Positions 25,995 to 38,194 of a stretch of DNA of 64,000 nt are shown piece by piece (position 1 is the stretch's first letter; the number at the start of each line of letters is the position of its first letter). The position numbers and the translations under genes are program-made. This DNA comes from Corynebacterium appendicis CIP 107643. Lineage in GTDB: Bacteria; Actinomycetota; Actinomycetes; Mycobacteriales; Mycobacteriaceae. The stretch covers positions 2,220,441-2,284,440 of the forward strand of contig NZ_CP046976.1 in NCBI RefSeq assembly GCF_030408415.1. The letters run 5' to 3'. The notes beneath the pieces are model-generated. The model did not search any database, was not told the DNA's origin, and saw only the letters and a program-made list of their open reading frames with translations.

Positions 25995-28868
25995 TTACTT
26001 CACCACCAGGTTGACCATGCGGCCGGGGACCACGATGGTCTTGACCAGGTTCTTTCCCTCGATCAGCCCGGCCACTCGATCGTCGGCAAGCGCAATGCTC
26101 TCGATCTCGTCCTTGGACGCTTCCGCCGGAACGTCGACACGTGCGCGGACCTTGCCATTGATCTGGACGGGGACTTCCACGGTGTCGTCGACAAGCAAGC
26201 TCTCATCGAAGGTCGGAAACGCTTGGAAAGTGATGGTGCCCTCGTGTCCTAGTCGCGCCCACAGTTCCTCTGCTATGTGCGGCGCGACAGGGGAGACCAT
26301 TTGGACAAGCGGTTCGACTGTTTCACGTGAAACATCGCCGCCAGCCTTCTGTTCGCGCGCCTTGGTCAAGTAGTTGACGTACTCAATGAGTTTAGCTACC
26401 ACGGTGTTATCACGCAGGTGATCGTAGTCCTCCCGCACGCCTGCGATGGTGCGGTGGAGCTGCTTCGCGTCCTCCTCGCTCATCGGGTCGTCGGAAACGG
26501 TGACTTCGCCGGTCTCCTCGTCTACGACCAGGCGCCACAGACGCTGCAAGAAGCGGTGCGCACCGACGACGTCCTTTGTCGCCCACGGACGGGAAGTGTC
26601 CAACGGACCCATCGACATCTCGTAGACGCGCAGCGTGTCGGCGCCGAAGTCGCGCGCTATGTCGTCCGGGGCCACGGCATTCTTGAGGGACTTACCCATC
26701 TTGCCGTACTCCTGCTTGACCTCTTCGCCGTTGTAGAAGAACTTCCCGTCCTTCTCCTCGACCTCGGCCGCCGGGACATATACGCCACGCGAATCCGTGT
26801 AGGCGTACGCCTGAATATAGCCCTGGTTGTACAGACGGCGGTACGGCTCCTTCGAGCTAACATGCCCCAGATCGAAGAGCACCTTGTGCCAGAAGCGCGC
26901 GTACAGCAGGTGCAGCACTGCGTGCTCGACGCCGCCAACGTAAAGATCCACGCCGCCCGGGTCATTCGCGCCGTGCTTCTCCGGCTGCGGGCCCGTCCAG
27001 TAACGCTCGTTCTCGATGTCGCAGAACTTTTCCGTGTTCGTCGGATCGATGTAGCGCAGCTGGTACCAGGACGAACCTGCCCACTGGGGCATGACGTTGG
27101 TGTCGCGGGTGTACTGCTTCTCGCCGTCACCCAAGTCCAGCGTGACGTTCACCCAGTCGGTAGCCTTCGCCAGCGGGGGAGAAGGCTCCGAGTCGGCGTC
27201 GTCCGGGTCGAAAGAGACCGGGTTGTAGTCCTCCACATCCGGTAGCTCGACCGGCAGCATCGACTCCGGCAGCGCGTGCGCGACACCGTTGTCGTCGTAA
27301 ACGATCGGGAACGGCTCGCCCCAGTAACGCTGGCGGGCAAAGAGCCAGTCGCGCAACTTGTACTGAATGCGCTCTTCGCCGGCGCCTTCGCCGACCAACC
27401 ATTCTATGGCCTTCTCAATTGACTCGTCCTTGCCCAGACCATTCAGATCCAGGCCGCGGTCATTCGCGGAGTTGATGTGCGGGCCGTCCTCAGTGAACGC
27501 CTCCTCATCGATATTCCCGCCTTCGAGCACCGGCACGATCGGCAGACCGAAGACAGTAGCGAATTCGTAGTCACGTTCGTCGTGCGCCGGCACCGCCATG
27601 ATCGCGCCAGTGCCGTAACCAGTCAGAACATAATCCGCAATGAAGACGGGCACCTGCTCACCGTTGACCGGGTTCGTGGCATAGGTGCCCAGGAAAACGC
27701 CGGTCTTTTCCCTATTCTCCTGCCGTTCCACGTCAGACTTCGCCGCGATCGCGCGCTTGTACACGTCCACCGCAGCCTGCGGCGTAGCTTCGCCAAAGGT
27801 CCAACGCTTATCGACGTCCGCCTCGTACCCCTCGGCCACCAGCTTCTCTACGAGCTCGTGCTCCGGCGCGAGAACCATGTAGGTCGCGCCAAACAGGGTG
27901 TCCGGACGTGTGGTGAACACGTCGATGGGGTGCTCGTTGCCGTCGGTGCCCTGAGCCTGGAACGTCACCTCCGCGCCGCGGGAGCGGCCGATCCAATTCC
28001 GCTGCATCGTCTTGACCTTGTCCGGCCAATCCAGCAGGTCGAGGTCGTCGAGCAGGCGGTCCGAGTAGGCGGTGATGCGCATCATCCACTGGCGCAGGCG
28101 CTTACGGAAGACCGGGTAGTTCCCGCGCTCCGAACGGCCTTCGGCAGTGACCTCTTCGTTGGCCAGCACAGTGCCCAGTCCCGGGCACCAGTTGACCATG
28201 GAATCTGAAAGGTAGACGAGCCGGAACTCGTCGACAGCTTTCTGCTTCTCCGTTGCGTCAAGGTCCGCGTAGACGCGTCCGTCCTTGGTGGTGCGCTTTC
28301 CGGACTCGAGTTCGTCGATAAGCTCCGCGATCGGGCGCGCCTTTTGCTGCTCATCGTCGAACCATGAGTTGAAGATCTGCAGGAAGATCCACTGCGTCCA
28401 GCGGTAGAACTCCGGGTCCGTCGTCGCCACCGAGCGACGTCGGTCGTGGCCCAGACCCAGTGCGTCGAGCTGGCGGGTCATATTCTCAATATTCGCCATC
28501 GTTGTCGTGCGCGGGTGCGTGCCCGTCTGGATTGCGTATTGCTCCGCCGGCAGCCCGAAAGCGTCGTAACCGAGCGTATGCAGCACGTTCTTGCCCAGCA
28601 TGCGGTTGTAGCGTGCGAAGACATCCGTAGCGATGTATCCCAGCGGGTGGCCCACGTGCAGGCCTGCGCCGGAGGGGTAGGGGAACATGTCCTGGACATT
28701 GAGCTTGTCAGCAGGCAGGTTTTCCGCGCCCGATTGAGGAGCTAGAGGACCGACAGGGTTCGGTGCGTTGAACGTCCCGTTGTCGATCCAGTATTTCTGC
28801 CATTTCTGTTCAATCTCATTGGCAATGCCCGCCGAATAGCGGAACGCCGGTCCAGTAGCGCTAGTCAT
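25995..28868 (-). CDS. leuS: Leucyl-tRNA synthetase
   Basis: 957-residue class I synthetase that charges tRNA-Leu. HVGH at 71-74 is the HIGH motif and KMGKS near residue 722 is the KMSKS motif. Between them lies the CP1 editing domain ([19 protein letters not shown]), which removes mischarged amino acids. TACACT lies 8 nt before the ATG on the minus strand with no Shine-Dalgarno, so it is probably leaderless. A perfect parS site is embedded in the 3' part of the gene near residue 848, where it encodes VSRET. Confidence 0.97.
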   Translation of the reverse strand: MTSATGPAFRYSAGIANEIEQKWQKYWIDNGTFNAPNPVGPLAPQSGAENLPADKLNVQDMFPYPSGAGLHVGHPLGYIATDVFARYNRMLGKNVLHTLGYDAFGLPAEQYAIQTGTHPRTTTMANIENMTRQLDALGLGHDRRRSVATTDPEFYRWTQWIFLQIFNSWFDDEQQKARPIAELIDELESGKRTTKDGRVYADLDATEKQKAVDEFRLVYLSDSMVNWCPGLGTVLANEEVTAEGRSERGNYPVFRKRLRQWMMRITAYSDRLLDDLDLLDWPDKVKTMQRNWIGRSRGAEVTFQAQGTDGNEHPIDVFTTRPDTLFGATYMVLAPEHELVEKLVAEGYEADVDKRWTFGEATPQAAVDVYKRAIAAKSDVERQENREKTGVFLGTYATNPVNGEQVPVFIADYVLTGYGTGAIMAVPAHDERDYEFATVFGLPIVPVLEGGNIDEEAFTEDGPHINSANDRGLDLNGLGKDESIEKAIEWLVGEGAGEERIQYKLRDWLFARQRYWGEPFPIVYDDNGVAHALPESMLPVELPDVEDYNPVSFDPDDADSEPSPPLAKATDWVNVTLDLGDGEKQYTRDTNVMPQWAGSSWYQLRYIDPTNTEKFCDIENERYWTGPQPEKHGANDPGGVDLYVGGVEHAVLHLLYARFWHKVLFDLGHVSSKEPYRRLYNQGYIQAYAYTDSRGVYVPAAEVEEKDGKFFYNGEEVKQEYGKMGKSLKNAVAPDDIARDFGADTLRVYEMSMGPLDTSRPWATKDVVGAHRFLQRLWRLVVDEETGEVTVSDDPMSEEDAKQLHRTIAGVREDYDHLRDNTVVAKLIEYVNYLTKAREQKAGGDVSRETVEPLVQMVSPVAPHIAEELWARLGHEGTITFQAFPTFDESLLVDDTVEVPVQINGKVRARVDVPAEASKDEIESIALADDRVAGLIEGKNLVKTIVVPGRMVNLVVK
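26319..26334. other. parS site within leuS
   Basis: TGTTTCACGTGAAACA matches the universal ParB-binding consensus at all 16 positions. It lies inside leuS, where it reads Val-Ser-Arg-Glu-Thr on the coding strand. Confidence 0.95.
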
Positions 28869-28925
28869 GGTTATCCAGTGTAGTAGGCGGCATCTTCAAG
28901 TACACCGCCTGGATCTGGCCACGAT

Positions 28926-28941
28926 TGTTTCACGTGAAACA
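28926..28941. other. parS site upstream of leuS
   Basis: A perfect TGTTTCACGTGAAACA lies in the 89-bp gap between leuS and the upstream flavodoxin-like gene. It is expected to be bound by ParB. Confidence 0.95.
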
Positions 28942-28957
28942 CGCAGAGGGAAGGGTT

Positions 28958-29482
28958 TCAACCCTCCACCCACTCGGCGATCGGGTCGAGGCGGCTGAGA
29001 TCGACACGGTCGACATCTGTGTCGTAGGTCTCCACCATCATCTCTTCGTTCTCGGACCGTTCGTCCTTGGCCTTCATCTTCTCGACGCGGGTCTCCATGA
29101 TGTCGTGGTGGTCGGGGGCGAGTTCGGAGTAGTTCAGGCGGCCGGGGAGGTACACGCGTTTCACGTGGTCGGCCATGTCGCCGAGCAGGACAGCGGCAGG
29201 ATCGGTCTCTTCGAGGACGTGGTCGAGGGCGATCCCGACCGGTGCGAGGCAGACTTTTCGCTTTTCGACGACCTCCGGCCCCAGCTCATTCAGGAACTTC
29301 GCTCCGCGGATGAACGAGCCGTGAATGGGGGAAAGGACGATGATGGGGTCGACGGAGGTAGCGTCGACAAGAGATGCGCTGTCCTTAGTGATCTCCTGGG
29401 CCTGGACGCCGAGACGCTCGGCGAGAGCGTCCGCGTATTGCTTGGTCGAGCCGTACAGGGTGGCGTAGAAGATGTCAGTCAT
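28958..29482 (-). CDS. Flavodoxin-domain protein (HemG-like fold), copy 1
   Basis: 174-residue cytoplasmic protein. The N-terminus MTDIFYATLYGSTKQYADALAERLG is a flavodoxin-type FMN-binding loop (consensus T/S-x-T-G-x-T, here YGSTKQY), and SPIHGSFIRGAKFL resembles the second flavin loop. Related proteins include flavodoxin_5/HemG-like oxidoreductases; the substrate is unknown. TAGCGT lies 6 nt before the ATG. The gene next upstream encodes a close paralogue with the same C-terminal pattern (VDRVDLS, then EWVEG). Confidence 0.75.
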   Translation of the reverse strand: MTDIFYATLYGSTKQYADALAERLGVQAQEITKDSASLVDATSVDPIIVLSPIHGSFIRGAKFLNELGPEVVEKRKVCLAPVGIALDHVLEETDPAAVLLGDMADHVKRVYLPGRLNYSELAPDHHDIMETRVEKMKAKDERSENEEMMVETYDTDVDRVDLSRLDPIAEWVEG

Positions 29483-29514
29483 GCTTCCACGCTAGCTGCG
29501 GTTCAGGGGTCGTT

Positions 29515-30045
29515 CTATGTGTTATTGCCCACCCATGCGGCGACGGGCTCGAGTTTGCTGAGGTCGACGCGGTCGACATCTTTGCGGTAGGTCTCGATCA
29601 TCATCCGCTCGTTCTCGCCGCCGCTGCGCATCATTTTCATCGCGGTCACGACGCCCTTCATGATGTTGCGGTGCTTGCGGTTCAGCTCGGAGTAGAAGAG
29701 GCGGCCGGACAGGTAGAAGCGGTGGATAAAGGAGGCGCGGTCGCCAAGGAGCCGTCCGGTCGGGTCCTGATCGTACGCAACGTGCTCGAGGGTCATCCCG
29801 ACGGTGGCGAGAACAATGGGGCGGCGCCGCACGACATCCTCCGGCAGCTCCGTGATCAGCTTCACGCCGGGGTGGGTCGGGCCGTGAATGGGGGCGACGA
29901 TGTCGACAGGGTCGGCAGTGGAGGCGTCGATAAGCGATGCGCTGCTGTCGCTGATCTCCTGCGGAACTACGCCGAAGTGTGCGGCGAGCGCGTCGGCGTA
30001 CTGCTTGGTGGAGCCGTAGAAGCTGGCGTAGAAGACGGAGACCAT
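29515..30045 (-). CDS. Flavodoxin-domain protein, copy 2
   Basis: 176-residue paralogue of the adjacent gene: MVSVFYASFYGSTKQYADAL compares with MTDIFYATLYGSTKQYADAL, and YRKDVDRVDLSKLEPVAAWV with YDTDVDRVDLSRLDPIAEWV. It is therefore the product of an old tandem duplication. The flavin-binding loops are kept in both. TAAAAT lies 6 nt before ATG 30045, favouring that start over a GTG three bases upstream. Both genes may be leaderless and separately promoted. Confidence 0.75.
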   Translation of the reverse strand: MVSVFYASFYGSTKQYADALAAHFGVVPQEISDSSASLIDASTADPVDIVAPIHGPTHPGVKLITELPEDVVRRRPIVLATVGMTLEHVAYDQDPTGRLLGDRASFIHRFYLSGRLFYSELNRKHRNIMKGVVTAMKMMRSGGENERMMIETYRKDVDRVDLSKLEPVAAWVGNNT

Positions 30046-30065
30046 CACTCGATTTTAGGCCGAAA

Positions 30066-31511
30066 CTAGAACGAAGAGGAGCTACCCGCGGCGGAGAAGC
30101 CGGACGAGGCGACACCTGCAGATGTTCCGCCGCTATCGGTATGCGCCTGGTGGGTCTCCACATTGCTCGTGTGCCAGTCGTTCATGACGACGAACGGAAC
30201 GTAACCGTAGTAGTTGTAGCCGCTGTCGTAGATGGCGGGCTGGCGCAGCGGCTCGTATTCCTTGACGTCGGAGAACTCGCGCATCTTCACTTGGTCGAGA
30301 AGCAGGCGGTAGTCGCCGAGAATGCGAACGAAGTCGTCGACGAAGGTGGGGGAGCTGGGATTCGCGTCCAGCTGGTCGATGCGGTGGCCGAGCTGCTCGA
30401 GGTCGGATTTCAGCTGGGAGTCTTTCACCTTGTGCTTGGCGACGATCACGTCTTCGCGAATATCGGTGAGCGCTGCCCGGCGGCTGGGGGCATCACCCTG
30501 CTCGATCTCGAAGAGCCTGTTGATGTTGTCCTCCGCGTTGGAGACGTGCTCGACGGATTCAGTTGCTGTGCGAAGCTTCTTGTGGTTGCGCAAGGCCGCC
30601 TTGTCGTCGTTGATGTCGATATCACCAATGCCGCCGGCGCCGCTGACGGTGTCGTGGTAGCCGAAGAAGGTGTCGCGCACCTCAGCCCACTGCTTGCGCA
30701 GCTCCGCGTCGGCGAAGGCGGACGAGACGGAGTTGGCACGGATGTCGATCTCGTCGAGACGGCCGGCAAGAGTCGAGTATTCCGTGGTGATCGCCTCATA
30801 GTCCTCCCGCGCCTGCGCGATCTTCTTCCGGCGGCTGTTGGTGATGCCGAAACCGGTGAGTGCGCCAGCGGTGCCCAGTCCTAGACCGGCACCGCCAAGG
30901 CCGAGCATTGCGCCGACACGGTCATCTTCGGCGCTGTCCACCGAATAGTTGGCGGCGGCTTCGGAATCCATCGCGGTCCGGGCGGCTGCAAATAGTCCGG
31001 CGGGAATATTGCCGTCGCGCACCCCTGTCTTCATGGCGTCCAGGACCTCGGAGTCGCGCTGTCCGTGGTCGACCTTCAGCTCCGCGGCCACATCGTCGCC
31101 GTAGTATGCGAAGGCCTGGCGTGGATCCAAGCCCACACCGATGATCACGGTGCCGTCAGCAAAACGGTCGTCGTCGTTATCCGCGTTGCCGATCAACGCC
31201 GGATGGGTATCGCGTAGGTACTCCTCGACAGTGTCGAGAACATTCTCGTGGTTGGTCGCGAAGACCATGTAGTGGATTTCCGTGACGACCGCTGGGATGT
31301 CGAGGCGTACGGTGTTGTCGGAAAGGCGCTCTATATCATCGTGAGAGAGCACATCGTCCGGATTGTCGATAGTCACCTGATGTGTTGGTCCCTTTTTGAC
31401 GGCCACCTCACTGGCCTCTGGGACATCCGTGCTGACGTACCCCGCAGTCGCCCCACCGGCCGCCAATGCCGCTGCAATGCCGATAGTCGCCAAGACCTGC
31501 TTACCGTTCAT
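30066..31511 (-). CDS. DUF5129 / TPM-domain membrane protein
   Basis: 481-residue protein. A short N-terminal hydrophobic segment (VLATIGIAAALAAGGATAG) is a signal or anchor. A TPM-like extracellular domain follows (~35-165) with DDRFADGTVIIGVGLDPRQAFAYYGDD. A second membrane segment (GAMLGLGGAGLGLGTAGALT) precedes a long helical, charged region (~215-420), probably coiled coil. The C-terminus is Ser/Gly-rich (SAAGSSSSF), as in TPM proteins of the YgcG type. The start at 31511 avoids running the frame through the parS site upstream. Function is unknown. Confidence 0.7.
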   Translation of the reverse strand: MNGKQVLATIGIAAALAAGGATAGYVSTDVPEASEVAVKKGPTHQVTIDNPDDVLSHDDIERLSDNTVRLDIPAVVTEIHYMVFATNHENVLDTVEEYLRDTHPALIGNADNDDDRFADGTVIIGVGLDPRQAFAYYGDDVAAELKVDHGQRDSEVLDAMKTGVRDGNIPAGLFAAARTAMDSEAAANYSVDSAEDDRVGAMLGLGGAGLGLGTAGALTGFGITNSRRKKIAQAREDYEAITTEYSTLAGRLDEIDIRANSVSSAFADAELRKQWAEVRDTFFGYHDTVSGAGGIGDIDINDDKAALRNHKKLRTATESVEHVSNAEDNINRLFEIEQGDAPSRRAALTDIREDVIVAKHKVKDSQLKSDLEQLGHRIDQLDANPSSPTFVDDFVRILGDYRLLLDQVKMREFSDVKEYEPLRQPAIYDSGYNYYGYVPFVVMNDWHTSNVETHQAHTDSGGTSAGVASSGFSAAGSSSSF

Positions 31512-31568
31512 GGGCACATGATAACGCCGTCGGAAGCGCTTATAGAGACAGGAGAATAGCAAAATGAT

Positions 31569-31600
31569 AGTGCCCATGTTTCACGTGAAACATGGGCACT
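31569..31600. other. parS site inside a 32-bp perfect palindrome
   Basis: The central 16 bp (31577-31592) are a perfect parS. The palindrome extends by eight more paired bases on each side, from AGTGCCCA to TGGGCACT, giving 32 bp without mismatch. On the minus strand it is followed by ATCATTTTG, so as RNA it could fold into a hairpin that ends symporter transcripts. It lies 19 bp after the symporter stop. Confidence 0.95.
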
Positions 31601-31619
31601 AAGCGCGGGGAGAAATTGA

Positions 31620-32846
31620 CTACGCGACGGTGGCGTCGTCACGCTCCTTGCTCTCGTCGTTCTTCTGGCCTTCGATCTTGCCTGACGCGAAGCGGTTGAG
31701 CACGAGCGCGATTGCGCCGTCGCCCGTGACATTGGCCGCGGTGCCGAAGGAGTCGACGACGATGTAGGCCGCGATCATGAGAGCGACCATCTCGTCGTTG
31801 AAGCCGAGCATGGAGGCGAGCAGGCCGGTCGCCGCCATGATCGCGCCACCAGGGACACCCGGAGCGGCGATCATCATGATGCCCAGTAGAAGAATGAAGC
31901 CGAGAGAGGGGCCCGGCGACACATCGAGTCCGCCCATGTAGATGACGGCGAAGGCGTACAGGCCGATCTTCATCATGGAGCCGGACAGGTGAATCGTCGC
32001 GCAGAGCGGAACGACGAAGCCCGCGACATTCTCGTCGACCTTGTTGTTCAGCGTAGAACGCAACGTCACCGGAATGGATGCGGCGGACGAAGACGTGCCC
32101 AATGCGGTGAAGTAAGCGGGAAGCATATTGCGCAGGGCTGTGAGCGGGTTGACTCCCGCGACGGCTCCGGCGATCAGGTACTGGATGACCAGCAGCACGA
32201 TCGTCATGATCACGGAAAGCAGAAGCACCTTGCCGAATGCCGCCATGGTGGCGCCCATGTTCTCGTTCATGCCGAGGTTGAGGAAGATACCGAAAATGAA
32301 CAGCGGCAGGAGGGGAATCACGAAGGAGGTGACCACCTTCATGATGGCACCTTCAAGGTCAGTGGCGACCTTGTACATGGTCTCGGACTTCACCGCGGTC
32401 ATGGCCAGGCCGAGGCAGAAAGCGAGCACGAGCGCCGTCATCACCTCGAACGGGGCAGGGATCTCCACCTCGAAGAAGGGGGAAAGGCCGCCAGCATCAA
32501 CGTCCTCGACATCAGTGACGAGAGCCTGGTCGCCGAGCAGCCACGGATACAGAGCCGTGGAGAGAGCCCAGGCGATGAGACCGGAGATGACGGTCGAGCC
32601 GTAGGCGATGCCCGCGGTGATGCCCAGCCACTTGCCCGCGCCGCGGCCGAGGCCGGCGATCGCGGGAGTGATCAGCGCGAAGATAAGGACCGGGACAAAG
32701 AAGCCCAGGAAATTAGAGAAGAGCCCGTTGAACGTGATGAAAATGCGGGCGAGCCACTCTGGGAAGAAGAAGCTGCAGCAGATGCCGAGCACGATGGCCA
32801 CGACGATCCAGAACAACAGCGACCTCGTGATCGTCTTGGTGTTCAT
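31620..32846 (-). CDS. DAACS-family dicarboxylate/amino acid:cation symporter
   Basis: 408-residue transporter with the DAACS architecture: about eight membrane segments and two re-entrant loops. The serine-rich loop is FTALGTSSSAASIPVTLRS, followed by VPLCATIHLSGSM, PGVPGGAIMAA, and DSFGTAANVTGDGAIAL (the NxxxD-type substrate and sodium motif). Relatives such as DctA and GltP import C4-dicarboxylates, glutamate or serine with Na+ or H+. AAGGGG lies 7 nt before the ATG. It is divergent from the SdpI-trp operon, as is also the case in C. glutamicum to my recollection. Confidence 0.88.
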   Translation of the reverse strand: MNTKTITRSLLFWIVVAIVLGICCSFFFPEWLARIFITFNGLFSNFLGFFVPVLIFALITPAIAGLGRGAGKWLGITAGIAYGSTVISGLIAWALSTALYPWLLGDQALVTDVEDVDAGGLSPFFEVEIPAPFEVMTALVLAFCLGLAMTAVKSETMYKVATDLEGAIMKVVTSFVIPLLPLFIFGIFLNLGMNENMGATMAAFGKVLLLSVIMTIVLLVIQYLIAGAVAGVNPLTALRNMLPAYFTALGTSSSAASIPVTLRSTLNNKVDENVAGFVVPLCATIHLSGSMMKIGLYAFAVIYMGGLDVSPGPSLGFILLLGIMMIAAPGVPGGAIMAATGLLASMLGFNDEMVALMIAAYIVVDSFGTAANVTGDGAIALVLNRFASGKIEGQKNDESKERDDATVA

Positions 32847-32905
32847 GTTTTACCCCTTGCTCGGAGTGCCTGATTCTGTCGGTCAAGCGCTTGTTACGGG
32901 AAATG

Positions 32906-32929
32906 AATAAGGTGGCACTGCACCTTATT
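32906..32929. promoter_or_regulatory. Inverted repeat between symporter and SdpI-trp operon
   Basis: AATAAGGTG and CACCTTATT form perfect 9-bp arms around GCACTG. The element lies about 60 nt before the symporter ATG and about 100 nt before the SdpI gene start. This is a plausible operator for the symporter, the SdpI-trp promoter or both. The regulator is not known. Confidence 0.6.
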
Positions 32930-33030
32930 AATTACTATTCTTCCCGACACCCCCTGCCAGATGGAAACCGCGTTTCCCCAGGACCCCCAATTACGTGCTG
33001 TAGACCACACGGAAAGTAGACTCGAGAATT

Positions 33031-33462
33031 ATGACTGGCGTGGTTATCGGTGTTGTCTTCATTGTCTTTGCGCTCGCGCTCTTGATCCCGGGATTGCTCG
33101 CTGCCCTTGGACGTTTGCCCGGCAACAACGTGGTAGGGCTGCACGTCCCGGAGGTGCGCAAGGACGAAGAGATCTGGGTCCAGGCTCACAAGGTCGCCGG
33201 GCCGTATTTAATTCTTGGCGGGCTGGCTCTCGCCTTCGGTTCCGCATTTGCATTCATCGCTGACGGCTGGCTGTGGATGGGCCCCGTGGTCCTCGGTGCC
33301 GTCGCGGTCGCTGCCGTCGCGGCGGCGGGTAACCAGGGTGCACGCGCGGCGCGACTCTTCGCGGAGGCGAAGGAGAACGAGGCTGACGCTGACGCCGCAC
33401 CAGCCCCGCAGGTCGATCTCGGGGCGCTCCGAAACGCAGCCCGGCGGGCAGACGACAGGTAG
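33031..33462 (+). CDS. SdpI-family membrane protein
   Basis: 143-residue membrane protein with an N-terminal segment (VVIGVVFIVFALALLIPGLL), the SdpI-type motif NNVVGLHVPEVRKDEEIWVQAHKVAGPYLI, and two more segments, then a charged tail. TAGACT at 33017-33022 lies 8 nt before the ATG, so it is leaderless. It ends 27 bp before trpE and appears to be the first gene of the trp operon. A small gene at this position in C. glutamicum was named trpP and tied to tryptophan uptake; whether this is the same protein is not certain. Confidence 0.75.
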   Translation: MTGVVIGVVFIVFALALLIPGLLAALGRLPGNNVVGLHVPEVRKDEEIWVQAHKVAGPYLILGGLALAFGSAFAFIADGWLWMGPVVLGAVAVAAVAAAGNQGARAARLFAEAKENEADADAAPAPQVDLGALRNAARRADDR

Positions 33463-35676
<2,214 letters not shown>

Positions 35677-35684
<8 letters not shown>

Positions 35685-36705
35685 CCCGTCCGCACTTGAC
35701 ACCCTACGGGTCTTCCTCGACAACAAGCAGCCGACTCTCGAGGAGGCGACCGAAGCATTCGTTCCCCTCACCGTGGGCGATTACGACGACGTCCATATCG
35801 CGGCATTGCTTGCCACAGTGCGCACACGTGGCGAGACCTTCGCCGATATCGCTGGCGCCGCGAAAGCCTTCTTGGCCGCCGGACGGCCATTTCCGATCAC
35901 CGGCGAGGGTCTCATGGACACCGCGGGCACCGGCGGTGACGGCAAAAACACGATCAACATCACCACCGCTGCCTCCCTTGTCGCCGCCGCCGGGGGAGTG
36001 AAGATGATCAAATGCGGCAACCGTTCCGTGTCCTCCAAGTCCGGCTCCGCTGATGTGCTCGAGGCACTCAATATCCCCCTCGACCTCGACCCCGACCGTG
36101 CGGTGCGACAGTTCGAGGCGTCTAATTTCACTTTTCTCTTCGCTCCGGCTTACAACCCCGCCATCGCGCATGTCCAGCCGGTCCGCAAGTCCTTGGGCGT
36201 ACCCACATTGTTCAATACCCTCGGCCCGCTGCTCTCCCCGGGCCGCCCGGAGTACCAGATCATGGGCATTGCCAATCCGGCCCTCGGACAGACCATCGCC
36301 GAGACGATGCGCGAACTCGGCCGCGGTCGCGCCATGATCGTGCACGGTGCCGGGACCGACGAGATCGCCGTCCACGGTGAGACCCTCGTCTGGGAGCTCG
36401 ACCGCGCGGGCGATATCTCCCGCTACACCATCACGCCAGAAGACATGGGTCTTCCCACCTATTCTCTTGGGGAACTCGAAGGCGGCGACGGAAAGGAGAA
36501 CGCCGCGGCGATCCGCGCCATTTTTGACGGCACCGCTCCCGATGCCCACCGCGATGCCGTCGCCGCTACTGCTGGCGCTATTTTCTACCTCTACGGCACC
36601 GATCCGACGATCGCCGCCGGAGTTGACCGCGCGCAGAAACTGCTTTCCGACGGCACCGTCGCCCAATGGCTCTCGACCCACGAGGGGGCCGATTACAGTG
36701 GCTAA
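35677..36705 (+). CDS. trpD: Anthranilate phosphoribosyltransferase
   Basis: 342-residue enzyme joining anthranilate and PRPP. The PRPP loop is MDTAGTGGDGKNTINITTAASL, followed by KCGNRSVSSKSGSADVLEAL and FLFAPAYNPAI. The ATG at 35677 has AAAGG 8 nt before it and overlaps the trpG stop by 8 bp; a GTG nine bases upstream is too close to that site to be the start. Confidence 0.95.
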
Positions 36706-38167
36706 TTCTCAGCCCTCTGACCAGCATGTATTGTCTACGGACAATTCTAACGGCTTGGCCACGGTCCTCGATAACATTGTCCACGCCCGAAAGCGTCACA
36801 TTGACGGTATTAAGTCCCGGATCGCGCATGTCGACCCGGCGAGCCTTCCGCGGTCCGAGCGGTCCCTCTATGATTCGCTCGCCCGTCCCGGTACACGATT
36901 CATTATGGAGTGCAAATCTTCCTCGCCGTCGCTCGGTATGATTCGAGAGCATTACGAGCCGGGGGAGATCGCTTCCATCTACTCTCGATATGCCGCTGGC
37001 ATTTCCGTTCTGTGCGAACCGGAGCGCTTCGGGGGAGACTACGACCATCTCGCCACCGTCTCCGCGACGACGCATCTTCCCGTGCTTTGCAAAGACTTCA
37101 TCATCGATCCGGTGCAAATTCACGCCGCGCGATATTTCGGTGCCGATGCGATCCTGCTCATGCTCAGTGTTCTCGACGACGAGGAGTACGCCTCACTTTC
37201 CGCCGAGGCCGAGCGCCTGGGCCTCGATGTCCTCACCGAGGTCATTGACGAAGAGGAAGCCGCTAGGGCAACGAAGCTCGGCGCGAAGATCTTCGGCATC
37301 AACCACCGTAACCTGCATGACCTGAGCATCGATCTCGAGCGTTCCGGCCGCCTCGCGCCGCTCGCCCCGAAAGGCGCCCTCACCGTCGCCGAGTCGGGAA
37401 TCCGCGATGTGCAGACAGTCCGCGAACTCGGCTGCCACTCCGACGGATTCCTCGTCGGATCGCACCTCACCGGGCACCCGGATATCGATTGGGCTGCGCG
37501 AATGCTGGTTTATGGCCCCAATAAAGTCTGCGGACTGACCTCCCGCACTGCTGCACAGGCCGCCCGTGCCGTCGGCGCAGTCTACGGCGGGCTCATCTTC
37601 GAAGAACCCAGCCCGCGCAATGTTTCACGTGAAACAGCGAAAGACATTATCGTCAACGAGCCCGGCCTCCGCTATGTCGCGGTCAGCCGCCGCACCGAGG
37701 GGTGGGACGAACTCGTCCTTCCGGGGATCCACGCAGTGCAAATCCACGCTCCGTACCAAGGTTCTCTCGACGCAGAGCGCGAACTCATCTCGAAGGTCCG
37801 AGCAACCGTCCGAGCCCTCGATCCGGAAATTGAGGTCTGGCGGGCCGTCTCCATGTCAGACCCCGACGGGCCGGCAGTGGCTCGGGGACTGGCAGGAGAC
37901 GTCGATAAGCTAGTGCTCGACGCGAAAGACGGCGGGTCGGGGACCGGCTTCGACTGGTCCACGATTCCCGATGCTGTCCGCCCCCATGCGCTTCTTGCCG
38001 GGGGGCTGGGCCCAGATAATGTGGAGGATGCGCTGCAGGTTGGATGCCTAGGTGTGGACCTCAATTCCGGCGTCGAATACCCGGCCGAGGCAGGCCGATG
38101 GTCCGGCACCAAAGACTCCGGTGCGTTACGCACCACCTTCGACCGGATCAGAAATTTCCATTACTGA
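36698..38167 (+). CDS. trpCF: Bifunctional indole-3-glycerol phosphate synthase / phosphoribosylanthranilate isomerase
   Basis: 489-residue fusion. Residues ~20-275 are TrpC (FIMECKSSSPSLG, ISVLCEPERFGGD, CKDFIIDPVQI, FGINHRNL) and the rest is TrpF (KVCGLTSRTAAQAARAVGA, AVQIHAP, LDAKDGGSGTGFDW, LAGGLGPDNV). Both are TIM barrels catalysing steps 3 and 4. The start is GTG 36698, overlapping the trpD stop, with GAGGGGG upstream. A perfect parS site (37621-37636) lies in the TrpF part, reading VSRET. Confidence 0.95.
   Translation: MANSQPSDQHVLSTDNSNGLATVLDNIVHARKRHIDGIKSRIAHVDPASLPRSERSLYDSLARPGTRFIMECKSSSPSLGMIREHYEPGEIASIYSRYAAGISVLCEPERFGGDYDHLATVSATTHLPVLCKDFIIDPVQIHAARYFGADAILLMLSVLDDEEYASLSAEAERLGLDVLTEVIDEEEAARATKLGAKIFGINHRNLHDLSIDLERSGRLAPLAPKGALTVAESGIRDVQTVRELGCHSDGFLVGSHLTGHPDIDWAARMLVYGPNKVCGLTSRTAAQAARAVGAVYGGLIFEEPSPRNVSRETAKDIIVNEPGLRYVAVSRRTEGWDELVLPGIHAVQIHAPYQGSLDAERELISKVRATVRALDPEIEVWRAVSMSDPDGPAVARGLAGDVDKLVLDAKDGGSGTGFDWSTIPDAVRPHALLAGGLGPDNVEDALQVGCLGVDLNSGVEYPAEAGRWSGTKDSGALRTTFDRIRNFHY
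37621..37636. other. parS site within trpCF
   Basis: Perfect TGTTTCACGTGAAACA, read in frame as Val-Ser-Arg-Glu-Thr near the start of the isomerase half. Confidence 0.95.
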
Positions 38168-38194
38168 ACAACGCTCAATATTCAAGGACTCTTC

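Noticed and set aside
29158..29173. GTTTCACGTG, a parS half-site inside a flavodoxin-like gene
   Set aside because: Only the first ten bases match; the second arm is unrelated.
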